This document shows positions 26,119-34,362 of a DNA stretch of 64,000 nt, one piece after another. The stretch covers positions 124,001 through 188,000 of the forward strand of contig NZ_FUYM01000003.1 of assembly GCF_900167915.1 (NCBI RefSeq), given 5' to 3'. This DNA is from Rhizorhabdus histidinilytica (GTDB lineage: Bacteria > Pseudomonadota > Alphaproteobacteria > Sphingomonadales > Sphingomonadaceae). The translations under genes and the position numbers were made by a program. The notes below the pieces were generated by a model that saw only the letters and a program-made list of their open reading frames with translations, searched no databases and was not told the DNA's origin. How positions within the stretch are numbered: the first letter of the stretch is position 1; every line of letters starts with the position of its first letter.

Positions 26119-27137
26119 CCGCTCCCGCACCGCTGACCCCGCCCGACGCGGACCTGCAGGACTTCCCGTTCATGCCGCTCCATGTCGCGCGCCTGCGCGA
26201 TAGCGATCTGGCAGCCGAGGAGCACCCCGAGGCCTGCTGGTACGCAGTGCTGCTCTGGGCCGCCTCCTGGCATCAGATCCCCGCCGGAAGCCTTCCCGAC
26301 AACGACACCGTGCTCATGCGACTGGTCGGTCTAGGGCGTGATTCGCGCACTTGGAAGAAACATCGCGCCGGCGCGCTGAGAAGTTTCGTGAAATGCGCTG
26401 ACGGGCGACTTTATCACCCTGTCGTCGCAGAACAGGTCATCGAACGGTGGCAACGAAAGGTCGAGCAGCGGCACCGGACCGAGTGCGCGCGGATCAAAAA
26501 AGCCAATCAACGCAATGGGACAGACCATCCGTGTCCCGATTTCGAGAGCTACGCGACGGCGAATTTCCCCGCCTCAGTCCCCTATCTGTCCTTCGAGACA
26601 CGAGTAGTTGTCCCCGAGGACACCACCCCATTGTCCTCAGGGACAGATGCCGATGTCCCTCGGGAAACAGGCTCCAAGGGAGAGGGAGAGGGAGAGGGAG
26701 ATTCTATTATAGATGACGATGATGTTGACGCGCGCGCGCAAGCGCCCGCCGACGCATGTCCCACCCACGACCCGATTTCCCTCGCCGCCGAGCTCTGCCG
26801 CATCGGCGGAGTTCGCCACCTGGAGCCGAGCGCCATCAACCGGCACGTCGACCAGGCCCGCGAATGGCTGAGCGACGGTTTCGATCCCGACACCGAGATC
26901 ATCCCCGCAATCCGCGATGCCGTCGCCTCGGCGACCACGACGATCCACAGCCTCAAGTTTTTCGATCCGAGTATCCGCCAAGCCCGAGCGCGCAAGGAGG
27001 CGCACGACCATGGACATGAGCCACAAGCCCGGAACCGCGCTGGTCGAGCAGGGGCAGGAGGAGGAGGAGGAGGCCTCTGCGCCAGTCCCGCAGAGGCCAT
27101 CCTTGCCGCGCGCCGTAATCTCGGCATTGACCGATAA
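26115..27137 (+). CDS. DUF1376 protein, replication-type
   Basis: 340 aa. Residues 14-100 (FPFMPLHVARLRDSDL, ADGRLYHPVVAEQV) are DUF1376, common in phage replication modules; the C-terminal part contains a second helical region (CRIGGVRHLEPSAINRHVDQ) as in DnaT/DnaD-like adaptors. The linker has a (GE)n run from a hexanucleotide repeat and an acidic block. The last 128 bp overlap the next gene in another frame. Confidence 0.75.
   Translation: MTAPAPLTPPDADLQDFPFMPLHVARLRDSDLAAEEHPEACWYAVLLWAASWHQIPAGSLPDNDTVLMRLVGLGRDSRTWKKHRAGALRSFVKCADGRLYHPVVAEQVIERWQRKVEQRHRTECARIKKANQRNGTDHPCPDFESYATANFPASVPYLSFETRVVVPEDTTPLSSGTDADVPRETGSKGEGEGEGDSIIDDDDVDARAQAPADACPTHDPISLAAELCRIGGVRHLEPSAINRHVDQAREWLSDGFDPDTEIIPAIRDAVASATTTIHSLKFFDPSIRQARARKEAHDHGHEPQARNRAGRAGAGGGGGGLCASPAEAILAARRNLGIDR
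26678..26701 (+). repeat. GGGAGA x4 tandem repeat
   Basis: Four exact 6-bp units inside the DUF1376 gene, coding Gly-Glu pairs. Unit loss or gain keeps frame, so it changes linker length only. Confidence 0.85.
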
Positions 27138-27765
27138 CTCGGCGCCCGGTGAGGCGTGGGATGTCGCGCAAGGCATCCGCGAACTTCGCCGCGATGGCCA
27201 GCTTGCGCATGTGCCCATTTGCATTGCCAGGCTGGAGAACGCGCTGCTTCCGGTCGACGGCAAGTGGCTCGAGGACCGGCTGACAATCATGTGGACGGCC
27301 ATGGGCCACAGCCGCGACCCGAGGGTATCGGCGGCATGGTTGCATGAGACGATCCGGCTACTGTCCGACCTGCCCGGCGACATCGCGGCCGACGCGATCG
27401 ACGAAGCGATCAAGGCCAGCGAGCGCGGCTACATGCCGAGCGTCGGCGCGATCAGGAAGATCGCCGAGCCTATGGTCGCGAAGCGCAAGCGCGCTCTCGC
27501 CCGGCTGCGCGCGGTGGTGACGTACACCCGAACCGATCCGGTCGAGGTCAAGCGGCCGACGCCGGAACAGGTGGCGGAAATCCTCCGCGACAACGGGTTT
27601 GCTTCGATCCTCGATGCCAAGGCGGAGCGAGAGGCTCGCGCCAATCGTGGGCCAGCGCGCAATCCGACCCGGGAGGACTACCTCGCGATGGGGGTGCCGG
27701 AGGAGCACCTGCCGGAAGCGATGCGGCTCCCCGTCGATGCTCAGCACCAGGCCGCGGCGGAATAG
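27010..27765 (+). CDS. hypothetical early phage protein
   Basis: 251 aa from ATG 27010. Glu-rich N-terminus (EQGQEEEEEASAP), then helical segments (LEDRLTIMWTAMGHSRDP; DEAIKASERGYMPSVGAIRK) that resemble proteins following replication initiators in alphaproteobacterial phages, perhaps a loader-type partner. No P-loop. Overlaps the DUF1376 gene by 128 bp. Confidence 0.6.
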   Translation: MDMSHKPGTALVEQGQEEEEEASAPVPQRPSLPRAVISALTDNSAPGEAWDVAQGIRELRRDGQLAHVPICIARLENALLPVDGKWLEDRLTIMWTAMGHSRDPRVSAAWLHETIRLLSDLPGDIAADAIDEAIKASERGYMPSVGAIRKIAEPMVAKRKRALARLRAVVTYTRTDPVEVKRPTPEQVAEILRDNGFASILDAKAEREARANRGPARNPTREDYLAMGVPEEHLPEAMRLPVDAQHQAAAE

Positions 27766-27772
27766 GATCACC

Positions 27773-28426
27773 ATGGCGGCGCAGTCGACCACGACCCGAA
27801 AAACGACCGTCCGGCGCAAGCGCACGCCGGATACCGGCCTGCTGCGCCCCTATCGGCCCCGGCCGGCGGACTTCCGCGAGGTCTATGTCCGCATGGGTTG
27901 GGAGGGTCTGGACGAGCATTTCCGCACCAACTGGCGGTGCATCCGGCGCTGGATCATCGAGCAGATCGCGGAGGACGAGGCGATGGGCCGGATCCACCTG
28001 AAGGCGGCCCGCACTAACTGGCTCGCCGAGCATGGCGAACGCATCCGCCGGCAGGAGCTCCGGGGCTCGCGCCGGTCGGACTATGTCGCCGGCCGCCGGC
28101 TGCGCCCGACCCGCGTTTTCGATTGGGGCAACATCCCGCCCCGCGCCCAGATGAACCTTGTGTTGGAGGAAGACATGCACGGGTTCACCCCGCCCCGCCC
28201 GACCCGGCCGATGCGCGTCAGCGATCACGCCCGGGTCCGCTATCTCGAGCGGGTGAAGGGCGTCGACATCGAGAAGCTCGACGCGGAGATCCTGTCGCCC
28301 GCCATGTCGCTCGCCGACGATATGGGCGGCGGCAAGGTGATCATGAAAACCGGGCACAAGGCGGTCGTGCGCGATGGGGTGATCGTCACGGTGGAGAGCA
28401 AGTCGGAGCGGAGGAAGGGGCGGTGA
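27773..28426 (+). CDS. hypothetical phage protein
   Basis: 217 aa, basic. N-terminal half has an HTH-like pattern (GLDEHFRTNWRCIRRWIIEQ), C-terminal half a beta-rich region (GGKVIMKTGHKAVVRDGVIV). Last but two before terminase. A late-gene regulator is conceivable by position only. Confidence 0.55.
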   Translation: MAAQSTTTRKTTVRRKRTPDTGLLRPYRPRPADFREVYVRMGWEGLDEHFRTNWRCIRRWIIEQIAEDEAMGRIHLKAARTNWLAEHGERIRRQELRGSRRSDYVAGRRLRPTRVFDWGNIPPRAQMNLVLEEDMHGFTPPRPTRPMRVSDHARVRYLERVKGVDIEKLDAEILSPAMSLADDMGGGKVIMKTGHKAVVRDGVIVTVESKSERRKGR

Positions 28427-28590
28427 AACCTGAGCAGAAAGCGGCGCTGGATAGCATTAACCGTTTCGTTGACCAGCACGGCGGCGACCGTGCCGATGTT
28501 CGGCTCGACGAAGAGCGATTTGCATATTTCTGGACGGCACCGGATGGGCGTGTCGCGGCCATCGGTTGGGATGCGCGGAGGTCGCGGTGA
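28423..28590 (+). CDS. small hypothetical phage protein
   Basis: 55 aa from GTG 28423 (GTGA overlap). NRFVDQHGGDRADVRLDEER then an aromatic strand (FAYFWTAPDGR). Unknown. Confidence 0.5.
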   Translation: MKPEQKAALDSINRFVDQHGGDRADVRLDEERFAYFWTAPDGRVAAIGWDARRSR

Positions 28591-28637
28591 GCGATTCCGT
28601 CACGAGATTGAAAATTATCAAACGGAAATCGGCATGA
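28587..28637 (+). CDS. micro-ORF (16 aa) before terminase
   Basis: GTG 28587 to TGA 28637 encodes 16 residues; start overlaps the previous stop (GTGA) and the stop overlaps the terminase small-subunit ATG (ATGA). Probably a coupling ORF. Confidence 0.35.
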   Translation: MSDSVTRLKIIKRKSA

Positions 28638-28981
28638 TCTCGAAGCGGGGTGGAGCTCGTCCGGGCGCTGGCCGGCCTAAGGGCTCTCGGTCCGTCGCGA
28701 CCGTCGAGCAGGGAGCCACATTGGCCGAGCTGGCGCGGAAGCATGCGCCAACTGCGATCCGTACGCTGGCCCAGATCGCGCGCAAGGGCGAGAGTGAATC
28801 GGCACGTGTTGCAGCCGCCAATGCCCTGCTCGATCGCGGATTCGGACGGCCGACGCAGTCGCATGAACATTCCGGCCCAAACGGCGGGCCGATCGAATAT
28901 GCGAACCTCTCCGACGAGGAGATATCCGCTCGCATCGCCGCGCATGAGGCTGCCCGTGGCAAGCGCCCAACCGCTCACTGA
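28634..28981 (+). CDS. terminase small subunit-like protein
   Basis: 115 aa. N-terminal KRGGARPGAGRPKGSRS is the basic AT-hook-like start typical of these packaging proteins, then a helical domain and a polar tail. It should recognise phage DNA for packaging with the large subunit, whose gene starts 38 bp before this one ends. Confidence 0.75.
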   Translation: MISKRGGARPGAGRPKGSRSVATVEQGATLAELARKHAPTAIRTLAQIARKGESESARVAAANALLDRGFGRPTQSHEHSGPNGGPIEYANLSDEEISARIAAHEAARGKRPTAH

Positions 28982-30470
28982 TCGTGAATATCTGGCGCTC
29001 CTCGATGAAGAAGCGCGGCGCCGCGAAATCCGCGAGCTCGAAGCCGAACGCCGCCGTCGCGCCGACAACGCCGAGAGCATCCGCCAGCGCTGCCGCACCC
29101 TCTCCGGCTTCGTCCGGGAGGCGTGGTCGGTGCTCGAGCCGGTCAACCCCTATGTCCATGGCTGGCACATCGACGTCATCTGCGAGCACCTCGAAGCGAT
29201 CACGCGCGGCCAGATCAATCGACTGCTGATCAACGTCCCACCCGGCACGATGAAATCGCTCCTCGCCGGCGTCTTCTGGCCGGCATGGGAGTGGGGACCG
29301 TGCGGCCGCCCCGCGACGCGCATCATCGGATCAAGCTATTCCGAGGACTATGCCAAGCGCGACAACGGGCGGATGCGCGACCTGATCACCTCCGAATGGT
29401 TCCAGTCGCTCTGGCCTACCCCGTTGGTCCGATCGGGCGAAATGGCCTTCACCAACGCTGCGACCGGCTTCCGCCAGGGCAAGCCGTTCTCGCGCCTCAC
29501 CGGCGGCCGCGGCGATCGCGTGATCATCGACGACCCGCATAGCGTCGACGGTGCCGACAGCGACGCTGAGCGCAATGCCACGATCAAGACGTTCCGCGAA
29601 TCGGTGCCGACCCGGCTCAACGACCCGATCCGCTCGGCGATCGTCGTCATCATGCAGCGGCTCCACGAGCGCGACGTCTCGGGCGTCATCCTGGCGCTCA
29701 AGCTCGGATATGAGCACCTGATGCTCCCGATGGAGTTCGAGCCCGAGCGAAAATGCATCACGTCGATCGGTTTCGAGGATCCGCGTACCTATGCCGGCGA
29801 ACTGCTATTCCCAGAGCGCTTCCCGCGCGAGGTCGTGGAGCGCGACAAGATCCCGATGGGCTCCTACGCGGTGGCGGGGCAGTTCCAGCAGCGGCCGACG
29901 CCGCGGTCGGGCGGCATGTTCCAGCGCGAGGATTTCGAGATCGTCGATGCGCTGCCGGCGGGGAAGCACCGGTTGGTCCGCGCCTGGGATTTCGCGGCGT
30001 CGATCCCCAAGCCCGGCACGTCGCCGGACTGGACTGTCGGGCTGCGCATGTGCCGTATCGACGGGGTGTTCTATATCGACCACGTCGTGCGCGGCCAGTG
30101 GACGCCCGCCGGCGTCGAGCGGGTGCTCAAGAACACCGCGACCCAGGACGGGGGGCGCTGCACTGTCCGTCTGACCCAGGACCCGGGAGCCGCCGGCAAG
30201 GCCGACGTGCAGACCAAGACGCGGCTCCTCGCGGGCTTTTCGGTCGTCTCGAAGCCCGCCACCGGCGACAAGGCCACGCGTGCCAAGCCGGCATCAGCCC
30301 AGGCCGAGGCCGGTAACGTCAAGCTGCTGCGCGGGGATTGGAACGAGGCGTTTCTCGACGAGGTCTGCGCGTTCCCCAACGCTGCGCATGACGACCAGGT
30401 CGACGCGTTCGCCGATGCGCTCAACGAGTTGGCGCTCGGTGGGAGCTATAATATCGACGCGCTGATCTGA
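28944..30470 (+). CDS. terL: terminase large subunit
   Basis: 508 aa. Walker A-like PPGTMKS (residues 99-105), Walker B RVIIDDP, and a C-terminal RNase H-type nuclease with RAWDFAAS and AHDDQVDAFADAL. ATP-driven packaging motor and nuclease of the headful/cos machinery. Start ATG 28944 (MRLPVASAQPLT); the frame is open further upstream but overlaps the small subunit entirely there. Confidence 0.92.
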   Translation: MRLPVASAQPLTDREYLALLDEEARRREIRELEAERRRRADNAESIRQRCRTLSGFVREAWSVLEPVNPYVHGWHIDVICEHLEAITRGQINRLLINVPPGTMKSLLAGVFWPAWEWGPCGRPATRIIGSSYSEDYAKRDNGRMRDLITSEWFQSLWPTPLVRSGEMAFTNAATGFRQGKPFSRLTGGRGDRVIIDDPHSVDGADSDAERNATIKTFRESVPTRLNDPIRSAIVVIMQRLHERDVSGVILALKLGYEHLMLPMEFEPERKCITSIGFEDPRTYAGELLFPERFPREVVERDKIPMGSYAVAGQFQQRPTPRSGGMFQREDFEIVDALPAGKHRLVRAWDFAASIPKPGTSPDWTVGLRMCRIDGVFYIDHVVRGQWTPAGVERVLKNTATQDGGRCTVRLTQDPGAAGKADVQTKTRLLAGFSVVSKPATGDKATRAKPASAQAEAGNVKLLRGDWNEAFLDEVCAFPNAAHDDQVDAFADALNELALGGSYNIDALI

Positions 30471-30591
30471 GGCAAAATTGTCACACGCAGCGATGAACCT
30501 CGTTCATCTCGAAACACGAGGTAGCAAACCAGCCCCAGATATCTGATTTATTAACAGATCGAAACAATCGGGTGTCGATGCGAGGAGCGAT

Positions 30592-30825
30592 ATGCAGATT
30601 TATATTTTTGCCGGCAAGGGTGGGATATACGGCTTCACGCCAGATGAGACTGGGGCCAATCTCCCGAAAGATTATGGAGTGTGGACGCACCATTCGACAA
30701 TTGGGATGCAGCGCGGCGAATCTTCGAGGATCGTCGTCAATACCGATGAGTGCCTTAACAATATCGCAACGCAAGGCTATCATCTTCAAAGTGCGAAAAT
30801 CGAGACGAATACGTCTCTGAACTGA
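30592..30825 (+). CDS. small moron-like protein
   Basis: 77 aa (MQIYIFAGKGGIYGFTPDET). Beta-rich and of lower GC than its neighbours, standing alone between terminase and the phage tRNA, which suggests later acquisition. Its TGA is the first bases of late motif a. Function unknown. Confidence 0.6.
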   Translation: MQIYIFAGKGGIYGFTPDETGANLPKDYGVWTHHSTIGMQRGESSRIVVNTDECLNNIATQGYHLQSAKIETNTSLN

Positions 30826-30835
30826 CGGCGGTAAT
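30823..30835 (+). promoter_or_regulatory. late motif copy a
   Basis: TGACGGCGGTAAT. First of seven copies on the late strand. Starts at the stop codon of the 77-aa gene; the next feature is a terminator 60 bp on. Confidence 0.6.
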
Positions 30836-30895
30836 ACATCCTGGGCGCAATGGGGATGTTTATCTCGCCTTTCAGGCATCCTCTCCTGTTGAACG

Positions 30896-30926
30896 GGCGG
30901 CCGGGGGAAACCTCGGCCGTCTTCTT
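30896..30926 (+). terminator. Rho-independent terminator-like hairpin
   Basis: GGCGGCCG (30896-30903) pairs CGGCCGTC (30914-30921) with one G-U, followed by TTCTT. Directly followed by late motif b. Confidence 0.6.
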
Positions 30927-30927
30927 G

Positions 30928-30940
30928 TGACGGCGGTAAC
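30928..30940 (+). promoter_or_regulatory. late motif copy b
   Basis: TGACGGCGGTAAC, 49 bp before the phage tRNA and 1 bp after a terminator-like hairpin. Confidence 0.65.
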
Positions 30941-30976
30941 GGATGCATGCCGGGCCCGGCAGGTTCCTCCCATCGA

Positions 30977-31050
<74 letters not shown>

Positions 31051-31071
31051 GATTGAACCAGGGAGATTCCC

Positions 31072-31329
31072 ATGATCCGCTATGTGATCCTTGCCATCGC
31101 CAGTCTGGCGACCTTTGCCGTCAGCACCGCCCACGCCATCGTCGGCGCGGTGGATCGCTTCCTCGAATTCGTGCTTTCGAGCATTGCGTGGCCTCCTCAG
31201 CCGTTCGCACTAGTCGGCGAAGGTCATGCCGACGCCCTCCCGGCCGGCGCTCCGCTCGACGCCTCGCTGCAGCAAGGCCTCCGTCACGAAGCCCATGTCC
31301 GGCGACGATCGGCGGACCGAAACATCTAA
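31072..31329 (+). CDS. small secreted or membrane protein
   Basis: 85 aa with an N-terminal hydrophobic signal (MIRYVILAIASLATFAVSTA, cut near AHA) and GGGAG before the ATG. Follows the phage tRNA by about 20 bp and is closed by a terminator. Unknown role. Confidence 0.55.
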   Translation: MIRYVILAIASLATFAVSTAHAIVGAVDRFLEFVLSSIAWPPQPFALVGEGHADALPAGAPLDASLQQGLRHEAHVRRRSADRNI

Positions 31330-31355
31330 ATACGGGATTTGCCCGTAATTGATCG

Positions 31356-31381
31356 GGGCCGTCCTTCGGGGCGGCCCTTTT
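31356..31381 (+). terminator. Rho-independent terminator
   Basis: GGGCCGTC (31356-31363) pairs GGCGGCCC (31370-31377) around CTTCGG, followed by TTTT. Ends the tRNA/small-ORF unit. Confidence 0.8.
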
Positions 31382-31390
31382 CGCATGCCG

Positions 31391-31403
31391 TGACGGCGGT
31401 AAT
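31391..31403 (+). promoter_or_regulatory. late motif copy c
   Basis: TGACGGCGGTAAT, 9 bp after a terminator and 44 bp (start to start) before the portal ATG, which lacks a clear Shine-Dalgarno. Confidence 0.7.
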
Positions 31404-31434
31404 CGCGCCCGGCGTGCACCGTCATACCCGCGAA

Positions 31435-33300
31435 ATGGCCTGGATCACCGACAGCCTTCGCACCGCCATCGGCTCCGTCGCCGGGCTTAATCCCCTCAAC
31501 CGCGCCGCGACTGCGCTTCCCAACGTCTTCACGCACCAGCTCGCCCTCGTTGCGTACATGTCGTCGGGCATGCTCCGGAAGGTCATCGCGATCCCGGCCG
31601 ACGATCGGGTGCGCGAATGGCGCGACTGGCAGGCGTCGAAGGACGATATCGCGCTGATCGAAGCCGAGGAGGCCCGGCTTGGGCTCCAGGCGAAGGTCAA
31701 GCAGGCCGAGGTGCTGCGCGGCATCGGCGGCGGCGCGCTGATCCTCATCACTGCCGGCGATCATGCGCAGCCGCTCAAGCCCGAACAGATCGCCCAGGGT
31801 GGCCTCGTCGCCGTCAATGTCGTGAGCCGGTGGCAGATCAGTGGGCGCAACTGGATCCGCGATCTCGCCAGCCCCGATTACGGCGCCCCCACGATGTGGG
31901 AGGTGTCGAGTAACGGCAAGCAGACCCCGATCCACCCGAGCCGCGTCGTGTGCTTCCGGGGCGAGCCGATCCCCGCCGGCGGCACCGTATCGGACGAGGA
32001 CGCCTTCTGGGGCGATAGCCGCCTGCTCCGGGTCTATACCGAGGTCCAGCGGGCCGACGAAACGCAAGGCTGGTTCGCCGCCCTCGTCCGCAAGGCGAAG
32101 CTGTTGCGCATCGGGATTCCCGACCTCGACAGCATGGACGAAGACCGGATCGCCAAGCGCGTCGGACTCATCGCCGAGGGTGAGGGCATCCTCAACGCCA
32201 CCGTCTTCCGCTCGGCCGGTGCCAACGGCGATGCTGGCGAGACGGTCACCGATTACCAGGTCACCTGGACCGGCATCCCTGCCGTGATGGACGCGTTCGA
32301 TCAGCGCGTCGCGGCCGTCGCTGATATCCCGTTCACCCGTCTGATGGGTCGCTCGCCCGCCGGCATGAACTCGACCGGCCAGCACGACACCGACAACTGG
32401 AACCGGGCCGTCGCATCGGGGCAGAACCTCGAAACGAAGCCGTGCCTCAACCAGATCGACCCGATCCTTCTCCGGTCGGCGGGCGTGGCGCAACCCGATG
32501 AGGTGACCTGGAAGTTCGCGCCGCTTTGGACGCCCACCGAAAAGGAAGAGGCGGACACGTTCAAGACGACAATGGATGCCGTCACCGCGCTCATGAACAC
32601 AGGCGCGATCCCGGAGGAGGCTTTCAACAAGGGCGTCCAGAACCTGCTCACCGAGCGGGAATATATCCCCGGCCTAGACCAAGCGCTCGAGGAGGTGCCC
32701 GAGGCGGAGCGGTATGGAGGCATGGCCGAGCCGACGGCCGCTGACCTGGGCGGCGACCCCAGCGCGATTGCGGGGCAGCCGCGAACGACCGTGGTGGCGG
32801 GTGATGCAGCCCACTTCTTCGCCGACGCGAAGCCCCGCCCGCTCTACGTCCAGCGCAAGCTTCTCAATGCCGACGAACTGATCGCCTGGGCAAAATCGGT
32901 CGGCTTCACCTCGACGCTGCCGGCCGAGGACATGCACGTCACCGTCCTCTATTCGCGCACCGCGGTCGATCCGATCAAGATGGGCGAAAGCTGGAACGAG
33001 AACGAGAAGGGCGAGATCGCCGTCAAGCCCGGCGGCCCGCGCGCGATCGAGCGCCTGGGTGAGAACGCCGTTGTGCTCCTGTTCGCCTCGTCTGAGCTCT
33101 CATGGCGGCATGAATCCATGGTGCGCGCCGGCGGGAGCCACGATTACGGCGACTATCAGCCCCATGTCACGCTGACCTACGAGGCGCCGGCGGGGATCGA
33201 CCTCGACGCGATCAAACCGTTCACCGGACGCCTGCTGTTCGGGCCCGAGCTGTTTGAGCCGCTCGATCTGGACTGGAAGAGCAAGGTCACAGAGGCGTAA
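31435..33300 (+). CDS. portal protein (DUF1073) fused to Acb1-like anti-CBASS domain
   Basis: 621 aa. Residues 1-about 430 form a DUF1073-type portal (GGGALILITAGDHAQPLKPE; GRSPAGMNSTGQHDTDNWNR), the dodecameric DNA gate of the head. After a linker, residues about 459-621 carry a 2H-phosphoesterase-type domain with two HxT motifs, His501-Val-Thr503 (DMHVTVLYSR) and His577-Val-Thr579 (YQPHVTLTYE), matching the Acb1 family that degrades cyclic nucleotide signals of CBASS immunity. Family annotations link DUF1073 portals with Acb1, so the fusion is real biology rather than an assembly error. ATG 31435 is chosen because upstream sequence is the terminator and late motif. Whether the nuclease acts while part of the portal or after release is unknown. 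Confidence 0.88.
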   Translation: MAWITDSLRTAIGSVAGLNPLNRAATALPNVFTHQLALVAYMSSGMLRKVIAIPADDRVREWRDWQASKDDIALIEAEEARLGLQAKVKQAEVLRGIGGGALILITAGDHAQPLKPEQIAQGGLVAVNVVSRWQISGRNWIRDLASPDYGAPTMWEVSSNGKQTPIHPSRVVCFRGEPIPAGGTVSDEDAFWGDSRLLRVYTEVQRADETQGWFAALVRKAKLLRIGIPDLDSMDEDRIAKRVGLIAEGEGILNATVFRSAGANGDAGETVTDYQVTWTGIPAVMDAFDQRVAAVADIPFTRLMGRSPAGMNSTGQHDTDNWNRAVASGQNLETKPCLNQIDPILLRSAGVAQPDEVTWKFAPLWTPTEKEEADTFKTTMDAVTALMNTGAIPEEAFNKGVQNLLTEREYIPGLDQALEEVPEAERYGGMAEPTAADLGGDPSAIAGQPRTTVVAGDAAHFFADAKPRPLYVQRKLLNADELIAWAKSVGFTSTLPAEDMHVTVLYSRTAVDPIKMGESWNENEKGEIAVKPGGPRAIERLGENAVVLLFASSELSWRHESMVRAGGSHDYGDYQPHVTLTYEAPAGIDLDAIKPFTGRLLFGPELFEPLDLDWKSKVTEA

Positions 33301-33303
33301 GCG

Positions 33304-34170
33304 GTGGCCTACAGCCTCGCCGCCCTGGTCCGCCACAAGCGCAACCCGCGCCGCAAGCAGATCGTGATCCGCGATATCCGGCCACCGCAGATGCTGGCGA
33401 GCGACCTGTATCGGTCAAGCTACGCCCGCGTTTGCGCGGCATGGGAGGCGGCGATACCGCGGATCATGGCGGAATATGAGCGAAGCGTGCCGGTGCGGGA
33501 CGCATCTGCAAATCCGGGCAAAAATATTCAGATTCTATCTGACAGCGCTTCGGATCTCGGCGACCTGTTCCGCATCCTCGGCGATGAACTGACCCGGCTC
33601 ATCCTCGACATCATCCCCGAACTGCGCGACTGGACGTTCCGCACAGATCGCTGGCATCGCGACCAGTGGCGCGGCGCCGTGCTCAGCGCGACAGGCGTCG
33701 ATATCGAGACGATCCTCTACGCATCGGGCACCCCCACCACCGTCGGTGAGACGCTCGCGTGGAACACCGCGCTCATCAAGGATGTGAGCGACCAGACCCG
33801 TCAGCGCATATCATCGGCAGTGTTCGCCGGGCTGCAAGCACGCAAGCCGGCGCGCGAGGTCGCAGCGCAAATCCGTGATGCAGTCGGCATGTCGAGGCGT
33901 CGATCGCAGCTCATCGCTTCGGACCAACTCGCCAAGCTCGCCTCTGGCCTCGATAGCGAGCGCATGCATGACGCCGGGATCAGCCAGTTCAAATATCGGC
34001 ACTCGGGCAAGCTCCACGCCCGGAAATGGCACCGGGCGCGCGACGGGAAGCTCTATGAGCTGGAAACAGGCGAGCAGGTCGAGGGGCCCGACGATATCGC
34101 GCGCGACGATATGCCGGGGGTTCCGCCCTATTGCGGGTGCCGGAAGCAGGCGGTGCTCACGTTCGACTAG
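33304..34170 (+). CDS. Mu F-like minor head / head morphogenesis protein
   Basis: 288 aa from GTG 33304, 3 bp after the portal stop. Helical N-terminus, then the Mu F/SPP1 gp7 C-terminal domain (AGISQFKYRHSGKLHARKWH; GVPPYCGCRKQAVL). Thought to help head assembly or DNA ejection. Order portal then gpF is standard. Confidence 0.85.
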   Translation: MAYSLAALVRHKRNPRRKQIVIRDIRPPQMLASDLYRSSYARVCAAWEAAIPRIMAEYERSVPVRDASANPGKNIQILSDSASDLGDLFRILGDELTRLILDIIPELRDWTFRTDRWHRDQWRGAVLSATGVDIETILYASGTPTTVGETLAWNTALIKDVSDQTRQRISSAVFAGLQARKPAREVAAQIRDAVGMSRRRSQLIASDQLAKLASGLDSERMHDAGISQFKYRHSGKLHARKWHRARDGKLYELETGEQVEGPDDIARDDMPGVPPYCGCRKQAVLTFD

Positions 34171-34303
34171 CGCTCTGAGCCTTTAATTCGACTAGCTTTT
34201 CTAGCGCATCCGCAATTCGTTTTAATTGATCGATCTGCTGGCGTTGCTCTCGCCTTATAGCACTCAGATCGTTGCTCAGCCGTTGTGCGTAGCTATCGTT
34301 CAT
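34157..34303 (-). CDS. small antisense coiled-coil protein in late region
   Basis: 48 aa from ATG 34303 with a strong AGGGAGG Shine-Dalgarno. Sequence is strongly coiled-coil (REQRQQIDQLKRIADALEKL). Lies opposite to the late genes, overlapping the end of the Mu F-like gene by 14 bp, in DNA of lower GC. The late motif d lies just upstream of it. Role unknown. Confidence 0.6.
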   Translation of the reverse strand: MNDSYAQRLSNDLSAIRREQRQQIDQLKRIADALEKLVELKAQSASRT

Positions 34304-34317
34304 GATGCCCTCCCTAT

Positions 34318-34330
34318 TGACGGCGGTAAC
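34318..34330 (+). promoter_or_regulatory. late motif copy d
   Basis: TGACGGCGGTAAC preceded by AT, so TTGAC is present; 45 bp before the DUF2213 ATG. Confidence 0.7.
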
Positions 34331-34362
34331 GATAGCACGCCCCGCGCGGCATCCAATGCCGC

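Noticed and set aside
30850-30930. 26-codon ORF ending in late motif b
   Set aside because: Its second half is the terminator hairpin and there is no ribosome site.
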